Part shown: positions 38,264-46,698 of the stretch, piece after piece
Numbering within the stretch: position 1 is the stretch's first letter
Layout: each line of letters begins with the position of its first letter
Assembly: GCA_002746415.1 (NCBI GenBank)
Contig: NVXD01000001.1
Coordinates: 62,001-126,000 of the forward strand
Direction of reading: 5' to 3'
DNA: 64,000 nucleotides
Origin: Flavobacteriaceae bacterium
GTDB taxonomy: Bacteria; Bacteroidota; Bacteroidia; Flavobacteriales; Flavobacteriaceae
The notes under the pieces: model-generated
Database searches by the model: none
Told to the model about the DNA's origin: nothing
Seen by the model: the letters and a program-made list of their open reading frames with translations, nothing else
Translations under genes and position numbers: made by a program

Positions 38264-40630
38264 TCAATCTTCCCTTAACGATTTAATGGGATTGGCCACC
38301 GCTGCCCTGATACTTTGCAAACTAACAGTGCCTAAAGCAATACCAACGGTTAATATTCCCGCAGCAGCAAATGCCCAATACGGCATGTTTATACTGTATT
38401 CATAATTCGCAAGCCATTCTTTCATAAGATAATATGCCACGGGGCTGCCAATTACGATTCCTACTAAAACCAATTTCAAAAAATCTTTGGCAAGTAGCGC
38501 CGTAATACCTGAAACAGAAGCGCCAAGTACTTTTCTGATACCAATTTCTTTCACTTTTTGATGCGCTGTGAATGTGACCAAACCAAACAAACCTATACAT
38601 GATATAAAAATGGCAATAATAGAGAAGTACTGTGATAGTCTAAAAAAAACGGTTTCGCTTTTGTAGAGCTTATCGAATTCCAAATCTGAGAAACTGTAAT
38701 TAAATGGGGTCGCAGGGTTCAATTCAGTGTGCAAACTTTCCAAGGCTTTTACTGTTTGTGCTACATTATTTGGGCTTATTTTCACTAAAACTTGACCAAG
38801 TGTAGCATCTTCTCCATTACGAAGGATTAAAGGTTCAATGGCAGTTTTCATATCTCGGAAGTGAAAATCTTTGATTACTCCAATAATACTACCTTCTTGC
38901 CCCCATTGACTTATTCTTTGACCTATTGGATTCTCTAGGTTCATTGCCTTAACAGCACTTTCATTAAGTATATAATCATGGGAATCAGAAGTAGAGTTTT
39001 CAGAAAAAGATTTTCCTAAATACATTTCCGTACCCCAGGTTTCTACAAAATCCGCTCCAACGGCCATATGATTAAAATTTGCGAAATTGTCCTTTTCCTT
39101 TCCCTGCCAAGTAACAGCAGGCATAGCATTATTAATGTTGAGCAGGGCATTTGAAACCAAGGTTATGGATTCAACCCCTGAGATTTGCAGGGCCCTATTC
39201 TTAAAAACGGGATAGGAATTTTGCAAATCGCCTTCAAGAGAAAAGGCGAAAACATTCTGTCTATCAAATCCTAAATTCTTGTTTTGGATGTAATTCATTT
39301 GTTGCGAAACAATCAGCATGCCTGTTATGAATATAATCGATAAAGCAAACTGAAAAACAACTAAACCTTTACGAACAAATTGTGAATTGAAATTCGTTTT
39401 CCTTTTTTGTTTAAAAATATTCATTGCGATGAAAGAAGAAAGTACAACAGCGGGATAAGAACCTGCTAAGAGCCCACTCAATAGTCCTATACCAAAAACG
39501 ATAAACCATGTTAAGATGGACAGGTTTTGCAAGGTTAAATCTTTGTCAACAAGTTGATTGAAATAAGGAAGGATTAGCGCCAAAAACAGGAGTGCTATAG
39601 TCATGCTAATAAGTGCCATGAGAACTGATTCGCCTAAAAACTGAGTAATTAGACCCCGCTTTTTAGCCCCTAAAACTTTTCTTATACCCACTTCTTTAGC
39701 TCTGTTTAAGGAACTGGCAGATGATAAATTCATGAAGTTAATGCAGGCAATAATTAATAGAAACAACGCGATAAAACCAAATATTCTAACATTTTCAATC
39801 CTTCCTCCTGAAATTTTTCCATTCTCAAAATTGGAATTTAAATAGGTTTCACCAAAGGACTGTAATCCGATTTCCATATGGAAACGATTGTTGCCCTCGG
39901 GTAAATAATTATCAAGGAAGGGCACTAATTTAGTTTCAAAATTGGCAACATCTGTTTCTTCGGATACTAAAATAAGGGTTTGAACTCCAGTATTTTGCCA
40001 TGTACCAGCCCAAGCATATTGCTCCAAAAACACATCCCAATGCAGATAATAATCATTTAGTTCTGAGGCTTTACCAGGGTCTTCAAAAACAGCCGAAACC
40101 TGATAATTTTCAGAGCCTTCATAATTCAAAGATTTACCAAGGGCATTATTAGGGCTACCAAAAAAAGCTACCGCCATGGCTTTTGAAATTACAATATTGG
40201 TGGGAGAAGATAATGCATCAGATGGTGAACCTGCCAAAAAGTTAAAGGAAAACATCTCAAAATAATCAGGACTTACATAGTTTCCTATTTGCTTAAAGAG
40301 CTTGTCTTCAAAACCAAATGTCTTTGTAATAGACCACCCTTTTTGCGATGCTTTCTCAACTTCAGCAAATTGGAGTTTTAATTCTTCCGCCAAAATTCCT
40401 TGGGTATGATATGAAGCATTGATGGTATTGCCTTCTACCTGCCTTTCAAACACCACATAAAGTTGGTCAGTATTTGCATGGTAATTGTCTATTGCAAGTT
40501 CGTCACGTATCCAAAGAAATATTAATAAAAAACATAAAAGCCCAGACGCCAACCCAACAATATTTAAAACAGAAAATGTTTTATTCTTTACCAAATTCCT
40601 CCAAGCAATTTTTATATAGTTTTTAAACAT
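38264..40630 (-). CDS. FtsX/MacB-type ABC permease, array member 2
   Basis: The 788-residue protein begins MFKNYIKIAWRNLVKNKTF, the array's consensus N-terminus, followed by the first helix. The first FtsX core starts near residue 285 (FMNLSSASSLNRAKEVGIRKVLGA). The linker helix is near 430 (FQFALSIIFITGMLIVSQQ) and the second FtsX core near 675 (CIGLFGLVTFTAHQKVKEIG). The tail is ANPIKSLRED rather than RTE. The 278 bases upstream are unusually long for the array and hold a strong hairpin (40834-40870), so this gene may have its own promoter or processing site. Confidence 0.9.
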   Translation of the reverse strand: MFKNYIKIAWRNLVKNKTFSVLNIVGLASGLLCFLLIFLWIRDELAIDNYHANTDQLYVVFERQVEGNTINASYHTQGILAEELKLQFAEVEKASQKGWSITKTFGFEDKLFKQIGNYVSPDYFEMFSFNFLAGSPSDALSSPTNIVISKAMAVAFFGSPNNALGKSLNYEGSENYQVSAVFEDPGKASELNDYYLHWDVFLEQYAWAGTWQNTGVQTLILVSEETDVANFETKLVPFLDNYLPEGNNRFHMEIGLQSFGETYLNSNFENGKISGGRIENVRIFGFIALFLLIIACINFMNLSSASSLNRAKEVGIRKVLGAKKRGLITQFLGESVLMALISMTIALLFLALILPYFNQLVDKDLTLQNLSILTWFIVFGIGLLSGLLAGSYPAVVLSSFIAMNIFKQKRKTNFNSQFVRKGLVVFQFALSIIFITGMLIVSQQMNYIQNKNLGFDRQNVFAFSLEGDLQNSYPVFKNRALQISGVESITLVSNALLNINNAMPAVTWQGKEKDNFANFNHMAVGADFVETWGTEMYLGKSFSENSTSDSHDYILNESAVKAMNLENPIGQRISQWGQEGSIIGVIKDFHFRDMKTAIEPLILRNGEDATLGQVLVKISPNNVAQTVKALESLHTELNPATPFNYSFSDLEFDKLYKSETVFFRLSQYFSIIAIFISCIGLFGLVTFTAHQKVKEIGIRKVLGASVSGITALLAKDFLKLVLVGIVIGSPVAYYLMKEWLANYEYSINMPYWAFAAAGILTVGIALGTVSLQSIRAAVANPIKSLRED

Positions 40631-40833
40631 TGTTTTTAATTTGGTAACGTGTATAAAGAATTAAGTACTGAGATAGTTCATGATTTATCATACTTTATTT
40701 TTTTAATTTTGAACCAATATCGACTGCAATAATATTTCTCGGTCAATATAATATTCTATTTTCATGCCAAAAACATACTATATTAAATATCAGTATATTA
40801 TGTTCGTTTATACAAATTAAGGATTTTCTTTAT

Positions 40834-40870
40834 GTAAAATAATTAGACAGATTTTGTCTAACTATTTTAC
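40834..40870. promoter_or_regulatory. Long hairpin/palindrome between the GIN gene and permease 2
   Basis: GTAAAATAATTAGACA and TGTCTAACTATTTTAC form a 16-base inverted repeat with one mismatch and a 5-base loop. The core TTAGACA-N5-TGTCTAA is a perfect palindrome resembling a dimeric repressor site. Neither strand shows a proper T-run afterwards, so a classical terminator is less likely than an operator or RNA-processing hairpin. Confidence 0.5.
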
Positions 40871-40908
40871 AGTCTAACTAGAAATCGACACTTCAAATGC
40901 TGAAGTTT

Positions 40909-41646
40909 TTAATATTCCTGATGAACAGCTATTACATTAGAAGAACCCGATGTTTTGCTCTGTATTCTTGAAGGGCTTCCCCTATACCTTACATTTGAAG
41001 AGCCAGAGGTTCTGGCGCTTAGGGATTCATGTACCGTTATCTCAACATTTGAAGAACCAGACATCTGGAAGCTTGCATAATCCACTTCTAATTCGTACCC
41101 CCTGCAATTGGAAGATCCTGAAGAATGGACATCTAGATCTTGAGCCGTACCTTTTAATTGTACATTGTTTGATCCAGAAATTCTGAGCATCAGAGATTCC
41201 GATTCAAGGCCCAGAGTTACATTCCGAGAACCAGAAACTCGAATTTTCAAATTTCTAGCCTTTAGAATTTTCTTGCTTACAAATTTTCCAGCTCCTGAAA
41301 TTTTTAGTTCATCAATGGCTTCCACAGGAATCGTTATGGAAACTCCTGATTTGACTGATGGTCTAAGATTCCTATTTTTCATGGGCTTTATAGTCAAGAT
41401 GCCATTTCTTACTTCGGTTGTAATCTGTTCCAATATATTATCCTCCCCATTTAAAGTGATATTCCCTTCTTCGCCAGCCACTAATTCAATATCAAAAAAT
41501 CCACCGACATCAAGGCCGTCATAATCATCTGTTGTACGGGTTATGGACACCACGTTTCCACTTCCTACGATTCTTTTGAGCTTTTGGGCATGAATCCCAT
41601 TGGCACATAGGAGCAGAAAGCCGATTATTATTATTGTTTTTTTCAT
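40909..41646 (-). CDS. Secreted GIN-domain (DUF2807) beta-helix protein
   Basis: The 245-residue protein has a signal peptide (MKKTIIIIGFLLLCANGIHAQ) and a DUF2807 domain. It has about seven evenly spaced serine-glycine turns (SGAGK, SGSRN, SGSNN, SGSSN repeated), with short beta-strands between, predicting a right-handed beta-solenoid. Such proteins are surface or periplasmic in Bacteroidota, with functions largely unknown. It lies inside the permease array, 25 bases downstream of a permease remnant. A second, differently patterned GIN protein is at 63123, suggesting a link with these permeases. Confidence 0.85.
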   Translation of the reverse strand: MKKTIIIIGFLLLCANGIHAQKLKRIVGSGNVVSITRTTDDYDGLDVGGFFDIELVAGEEGNITLNGEDNILEQITTEVRNGILTIKPMKNRNLRPSVKSGVSITIPVEAIDELKISGAGKFVSKKILKARNLKIRVSGSRNVTLGLESESLMLRISGSNNVQLKGTAQDLDVHSSGSSNCRGYELEVDYASFQMSGSSNVEITVHESLSARTSGSSNVRYRGSPSRIQSKTSGSSNVIAVHQEY

Positions 41647-41671
41647 TTGATTTGATTTAGTTATGATTGAT

Positions 41672-41834
41672 TTATTCTGTTCGTAAACTCTTTACAGGAT
41701 TTGCAATAGCAGCCTTTATTGATTGATAACTAACTGTTGCAAGGGCGATAACCAAAGTTAAAATTCCTGCCGAGGCAAAAACTCTTATTTCTAATTAGAT
41801 TTCGCCAAGCGATTTTAATATAGTTTTTAAGCAT
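41672..41834 (-). pseudogene. Internally deleted remnant of an FtsX/MacB-type permease
   Basis: On the minus strand it starts MLKNYIKIAWRNLIRNKSF, the array's N-terminus. It then jumps to VFASAGILTLVIALATVSYQ and the C-terminal IKAAIANPVKSLRTE with its stop. Only 163 of about 2400 bases remain, and the two parts are in different frames. At the join the N-terminal AGTTTTT and the GGTTTTT expected for a C-terminal WVF coincide, which indicates deletion at a short T-rich microhomology. The remnant cannot encode a transporter. It shows that the array once had at least one more member here. Confidence 0.85.
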
Positions 41835-41866
41835 GATTATAGAATTCTATTTATGTTAATGGTTTA

Positions 41867-44176
41867 TTATTCATTTCGTAACGATTCAACTGGATTAGCC
41901 CCAGCAGCTTTAAAACTTTGCCAACTTACAGTCAACAGGGCAATTGCAAAGGCTGTAAGCCCCGCTAAGGCAAAAACCCACCAACTCATGTTCGTCTTAT
42001 AGGCGAAATTTTCCAGCCATCTGCCCATTGCAACCCATGAAATAGGAACTGCAATAAGAAATGCCAAACCTACCCACTTCAGAAAATCTTTATTTAAAAG
42101 AGAAAGAATTTGGGCAATTGTTGCACCATTTACCTTTCTAATACCAATTTCTTTTTTTCGTTGCTGCATGTAAAAAGTGGACATGGCCAAAATGCCTAGA
42201 AAGGAAATGATAAATGACAACAAGGTAAAATACCCTATAATCTTTCCGGTTTTCTCTTCTTTAAGATACCATTGGTTGATGGTCTCATCAACGAACTTTG
42301 TATCAAATTCTGCATTGCCGATTAAACTTGCGTAAGTAGTTTTTATCTTGCCAATTGTTTCTAAGGTGTTTTTATTATTAATTTTTAAGAAAATATCTCC
42401 AGCCTGAAAACCTGCAGATTGTTGCCGGATCATCAAAGGCCCAATATTATCCCTTAGTTCCTTAAAATTAAAGTCCCTGACCACGCCAAGAATAGGAATT
42501 TCCTTGTCCTCCATTTTAAAAGACAACGCATTGCCGTTAAGACCCAGTTCCTTTATTGCCGTCTCATTTAAATACATCCCTTTATTGGAATACCCCACGC
42601 CAGTAGATTTTACCTTAATATCAAAAACTTTGAAAAAAGAGGAGTCTACCGCAAATTCTTGAAAGCTCACCGATTTCCCATTAGTATCAAAGGTCTGATT
42701 GCTTCCACCACTCAAAGGGCTTTGCCATGTAATGGAGACATCATCTACCCCTGGAATCTGCAAAAGAGCATTTTTTACGACCTTCTTTTTATCCGTTGTA
42801 CTTAAATATTCCAAGTGAACAATGTTGTCCTTTTGAAAACCAAGATCTTTATTGCGCAAAAAATCGGTTTGTTTTAAGATTACCCAACTACAGGCCAATA
42901 ATGCGATTGTTACCGTATATTGAAAGGTGATAAACGCTTTCGCATAAACACTTTTGGATTTGGTTCTAAAACTACCCTTCACCACTTCTATTGGTTTAAA
43001 GCTGGAAATTTTTAAAGCAGGAACAATTCCAGATAATAAGCCTATCAAACCAAATATTCCAATCAAGATGATACTGTTGGTAAGGTTTAGGCTCTCATTA
43101 AGGGACAATCGCGTATTTAATAACGAATCAAAATAAGGTTCTACTATTTTTGCTAAAATCAGAGATAATAGGACTGCTGCAAAACATAGAAAAACGGATT
43201 CCATTATAAATTGAAGTAGCAATTCTCTTTTGGAGCTTCCCAACAATTTCTTGATGGCTACTTCCTTTCCCCTAAAAGTTGCCTGGGCAATGGTGAGATT
43301 AATGTAATTGCCAACTGCGAGTAACAATATAAGCAGCACGATTACCGATAATACAGTAATTAATGTTTTACTGGCACTCTTGGTACCACTACCTTCCTTT
43401 GTACTAAAATAAATATCCTTTAGTGGCGTAAATTCCACTGTCTTAGCCCAACCTTCTGTGTATAGCCAAAAATCCTTTTTAAAATTTTTCAAGATTTCTG
43501 GAGCCTTGGAAGGCAAATCCGAATTCGCTTTTGCCAAAAAGTAGGTACTCAATGAACACCAACCATATTCTTCGAGTAAATTTTCAAAATCATATATCTT
43601 TTTAAAAGCCTTTAGGTTTACAAGGGCATCTTGTTTGGCAAAATGGGTGTTCTCAGGAAAATCTTCCATAATACCTGTGACCATAAACTTATTTTCTGCG
43701 CCCATAAAAACAACCTTGCCAATTGGGTCAACAGTACCAAATAATTTTAAAGCGATTGATTGCGATAATACAATACCGTCAGCAGTTTGCAATACATCTT
43801 TTGCCTCTCCCTTTAAAAGCGGAAAGGAAAAAATATTGAAAAATGAGGCATCCACGCCCAAATAATCAAACTTTACTTTTTGACCATCGGTTACAAATAT
43901 CCTTCCCGATTCATTATAGACTCTTGTAAAATCCTCTATTTCAGGAATACTATTCTTCAAATCTACTGCAATAGGTGGCGAAAAATCTACAGTTTCATTC
44001 TCCAATCGATATATCCTGTCCTTATTCTCATGAAAATCATCTACAGAAAGTTCATGCTGAATATAGACACTCAGAAGCATTACAAATGTAATAGACATGG
44101 CAAATCCTAAAACTGTAATCGATGTATACAACTTGTTCTTTAACAGGTAACGTAAGTATGTTTTTAAAGCTATCAT
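41867..44176 (-). CDS. FtsX/MacB-type ABC permease, array member 3
   Basis: The 769-residue protein is the shortest of the complete members, with the usual two FtsX cores (about 275-400, ATFRGKEVAIKKLLGSSK; about 660-760, MQQRKKEIGIRKVNGATI). The linker helix is near 425 (FQYTVTIALLACSWVILKQ). N-terminus is MIALKTYLRYLLKNKLYTS. Together with the next gene upstream (44191) it forms a close pair: both have RKVNGATI-x-QIL and end in SWWVFALAG plus LTVSWQSFKAA. The gap between them is only 14 bases. This suggests recent duplication and translational linkage. Tail is ANPVESLRNE. Confidence 0.9.
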   Translation of the reverse strand: MIALKTYLRYLLKNKLYTSITVLGFAMSITFVMLLSVYIQHELSVDDFHENKDRIYRLENETVDFSPPIAVDLKNSIPEIEDFTRVYNESGRIFVTDGQKVKFDYLGVDASFFNIFSFPLLKGEAKDVLQTADGIVLSQSIALKLFGTVDPIGKVVFMGAENKFMVTGIMEDFPENTHFAKQDALVNLKAFKKIYDFENLLEEYGWCSLSTYFLAKANSDLPSKAPEILKNFKKDFWLYTEGWAKTVEFTPLKDIYFSTKEGSGTKSASKTLITVLSVIVLLILLLAVGNYINLTIAQATFRGKEVAIKKLLGSSKRELLLQFIMESVFLCFAAVLLSLILAKIVEPYFDSLLNTRLSLNESLNLTNSIILIGIFGLIGLLSGIVPALKISSFKPIEVVKGSFRTKSKSVYAKAFITFQYTVTIALLACSWVILKQTDFLRNKDLGFQKDNIVHLEYLSTTDKKKVVKNALLQIPGVDDVSITWQSPLSGGSNQTFDTNGKSVSFQEFAVDSSFFKVFDIKVKSTGVGYSNKGMYLNETAIKELGLNGNALSFKMEDKEIPILGVVRDFNFKELRDNIGPLMIRQQSAGFQAGDIFLKINNKNTLETIGKIKTTYASLIGNAEFDTKFVDETINQWYLKEEKTGKIIGYFTLLSFIISFLGILAMSTFYMQQRKKEIGIRKVNGATIAQILSLLNKDFLKWVGLAFLIAVPISWVAMGRWLENFAYKTNMSWWVFALAGLTAFAIALLTVSWQSFKAAGANPVESLRNE

Positions 44177-44190
44177 TGGCTATTAATTAA

Positions 44191-46608
44191 TTATTCATCT
44201 CGTAATGCATGTACAGGATTATTTGTGGCCGCCTTAAAACTCTGCCAACTAACTGTAAGCAAGGCAATGCACAAAGCCACAAATCCCGCCAAGGCAAAAA
44301 CCCACCAACTCATACTGGTCTTATAGGCAAACCCTTCTAACCATTGATGCATTGCATACCATGAAATGGGTACTGCCACCACAAAAGCTATAGCCACCCA
44401 TTTTATAAAATCTTGATTTAATAAAGTTAGAATCTGTCCAATTGTTGCCCCGTTTACTTTACGGATGCCAATTTCCTTTTTGCGTTGTACCACAGTATAA
44501 GAAGTAAGACCGAATAGCCCTAAAGAAGCAATCAATATTGCTAGAATAGTGAAAATTTGGAAGGATGAACCAAATGCCTTATCTTCTTTGTATTGTGCTT
44601 CGAAATTCTGGTCCAAGAAGCGATAGTTGAAAGTACTTTCCGGAGATATTTTTTTCCATGTATTTTCAATTTGGGAGATTGCCCCGCTCATTCCCGATGA
44701 TGACAATACATTTTCCTCGAGCTTTACCAGAAGATTGCTCCTGACAGTTGCATGGCGCAAAAGCAAAGGTTCTATTCCTGTCTTTAAACCAAAGTGGTGG
44801 TAATCTTTGATGACTCCGGAAATGACCCAATCTTGCCCTTGAAACTTCACAGTTCTACCTATAATATTTTCCATATTAATAATTCCCATATGTTTCATGA
44901 ACCTTTCATTCATTACGATGCTCTGACTATAACCTTCCGAGTTTTCAAGAAAAGGACCTCCAGCCAAAAACTCCATATCCATTAACTTAAAATACCCTGG
45001 TTGAACGGCATAGTGGTACCATATTCGCTGATCGTCCCTTGTTCCATCAGGAAAAGTAATACCAACACCAGAATTTAGATTGTTATAGTCACCGCCAGGA
45101 TAGGTTTGAGAAAGGGATATATTTTTAATGAAAGGCAATTTCATTAATTCAATTTCCAATGTTTCAAAATCCTTTTTCAAAAGAGAATCTTGACTATTAT
45201 TTATTATTTTTCCATTTAAAGCAACAACCTGAGCGAGATTCGCCCCGATGGGCTGGTTTTGTAAAAAATTAATTTGTTTTGTTACAATCATGGTGCCAAT
45301 TAGCAAAATGATAGTAGCTAAAAACTGCCCCGTAATCAATCCTTTTCGTATGAGAATACCACTTCCTGAAGCACTCATTTTTCCTTTTAACGCCTTAACG
45401 GGTGTGTAATTACTTAAAACAAAAGCTGGGTATATTCCCGAAACCATTGTTCCAAATAGAATGAAACCGATTATCGGTAGAAAATTTTTGATATTCGAAA
45501 AACCAACAGTCAATTCCTTATCGATGTAATTATTAAATACGGGTAATACGATGGTTACAATTATCATTGCTATGACAATAGCAATAAAATTTAGTAGTAA
45601 TGATTCTAGTAATGATTGCAGAATAATTTGTGGTTTTTGAGCCCCAGCTACTTTTCGGATTCCTGTTTCTTTAGCACGTTCTAACGATTTGGCTGTAGAA
45701 AGATTTACATAGTTCAACCAAGACAGAATAATGATGATCATGGCAATCGCCAATAAAAAATGTACCCTACTTGCACTACCGTTCGCCTCAGCTTCATAGG
45801 GCTTATCGGAATATAAATGAATATCCTCCAAAGGTTCAATATTATGTCGTTCATAAGGCAATGCTTCTACCTTGTAATCCATGATCTTTTGTTTTAAAAG
45901 ATCAACTTTGGTCTTCTCATCAAGCTTTATATAGGTAAATAGATTATTGCCATTCCAGTTAGGTTTCGCACCGCCCCTATAAGCCTCCCAAGTTAACATG
46001 GTATTCATGGAAATCAGGAAATCATTTTTCATGTGTGTGTTTTTACTCTCGTTTTTCAACACGCCACTAACTGTAAATAATGTTTCTCCACGAGCAATAA
46101 CTAAAAGAGACTTGCCCATAGGATCTTCATTTCCAAAAATCTTTTTAGCTAAAGATGCTGTTAGCAAAATGGTAAAGGGTTCTTTTAAGGCCGTATTGAT
46201 ATCTCCTTTAAGCAGAGAATAGTTTAGAACGCCAAAAATCGATGGGTCGGCCAATGACCCTTTTCCTTCGTTGATGGTTGTATTGTTGTACTTGAAAGAA
46301 ACATGGTCCATATGTGATAATCTCACAAATTCCTTGATTTCTGGAAACGCTTCTTTAAGCGTTGGGCCACTTAAATTGTAGGTCTGTGCGTCACCAGGTA
46401 CAAAAACTCCTTCTTCTGTATAATCCATATATACTCTATGAACATTCTCAGAGCCTTCAAATTTATCATAGCTGCGTTCATAATTCACATAGAGCATGAT
46501 TAACACAAAAGAGGCAATACCAATGGATAAACCAAAAATATTGATGAAGGAATACAATCTGTTTTTCAGCAAGTATCGCGTAGCAATTTTTAAAAATAGT
46601 TTGTACAT
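44191..46608 (-). CDS. FtsX/MacB-type ABC permease, array member 4
   Basis: The 805-residue protein begins MYKLFLKIATRYLLKNRLYSF. It has the first FtsX core near residue 280 (NLSTAKSLERAKETGIRKVAGA), a linker helix near 436 (GQFLATIILLIGTMIV) and a second core near 688 (VVQRKKEIGIRKVNGATI). The C-terminal region is nearly the same as in member 3, while the two extracytoplasmic domains differ much more. This pattern suggests changing ligand or partner domains on a conserved membrane core. Tail is NNPVHALRDE. Confidence 0.9.
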   Translation of the reverse strand: MYKLFLKIATRYLLKNRLYSFINIFGLSIGIASFVLIMLYVNYERSYDKFEGSENVHRVYMDYTEEGVFVPGDAQTYNLSGPTLKEAFPEIKEFVRLSHMDHVSFKYNNTTINEGKGSLADPSIFGVLNYSLLKGDINTALKEPFTILLTASLAKKIFGNEDPMGKSLLVIARGETLFTVSGVLKNESKNTHMKNDFLISMNTMLTWEAYRGGAKPNWNGNNLFTYIKLDEKTKVDLLKQKIMDYKVEALPYERHNIEPLEDIHLYSDKPYEAEANGSASRVHFLLAIAMIIIILSWLNYVNLSTAKSLERAKETGIRKVAGAQKPQIILQSLLESLLLNFIAIVIAMIIVTIVLPVFNNYIDKELTVGFSNIKNFLPIIGFILFGTMVSGIYPAFVLSNYTPVKALKGKMSASGSGILIRKGLITGQFLATIILLIGTMIVTKQINFLQNQPIGANLAQVVALNGKIINNSQDSLLKKDFETLEIELMKLPFIKNISLSQTYPGGDYNNLNSGVGITFPDGTRDDQRIWYHYAVQPGYFKLMDMEFLAGGPFLENSEGYSQSIVMNERFMKHMGIINMENIIGRTVKFQGQDWVISGVIKDYHHFGLKTGIEPLLLRHATVRSNLLVKLEENVLSSSGMSGAISQIENTWKKISPESTFNYRFLDQNFEAQYKEDKAFGSSFQIFTILAILIASLGLFGLTSYTVVQRKKEIGIRKVNGATIGQILTLLNQDFIKWVAIAFVVAVPISWYAMHQWLEGFAYKTSMSWWVFALAGFVALCIALLTVSWQSFKAATNNPVHALRDE

Positions 46609-46698
46609 GGTTTTTAGTATTAAGTAATTAGTATTTACATATTTTAAAGCGTTCTAACTCTTATTTAATATTTTCTTTTACAGACACTTACATGTATT

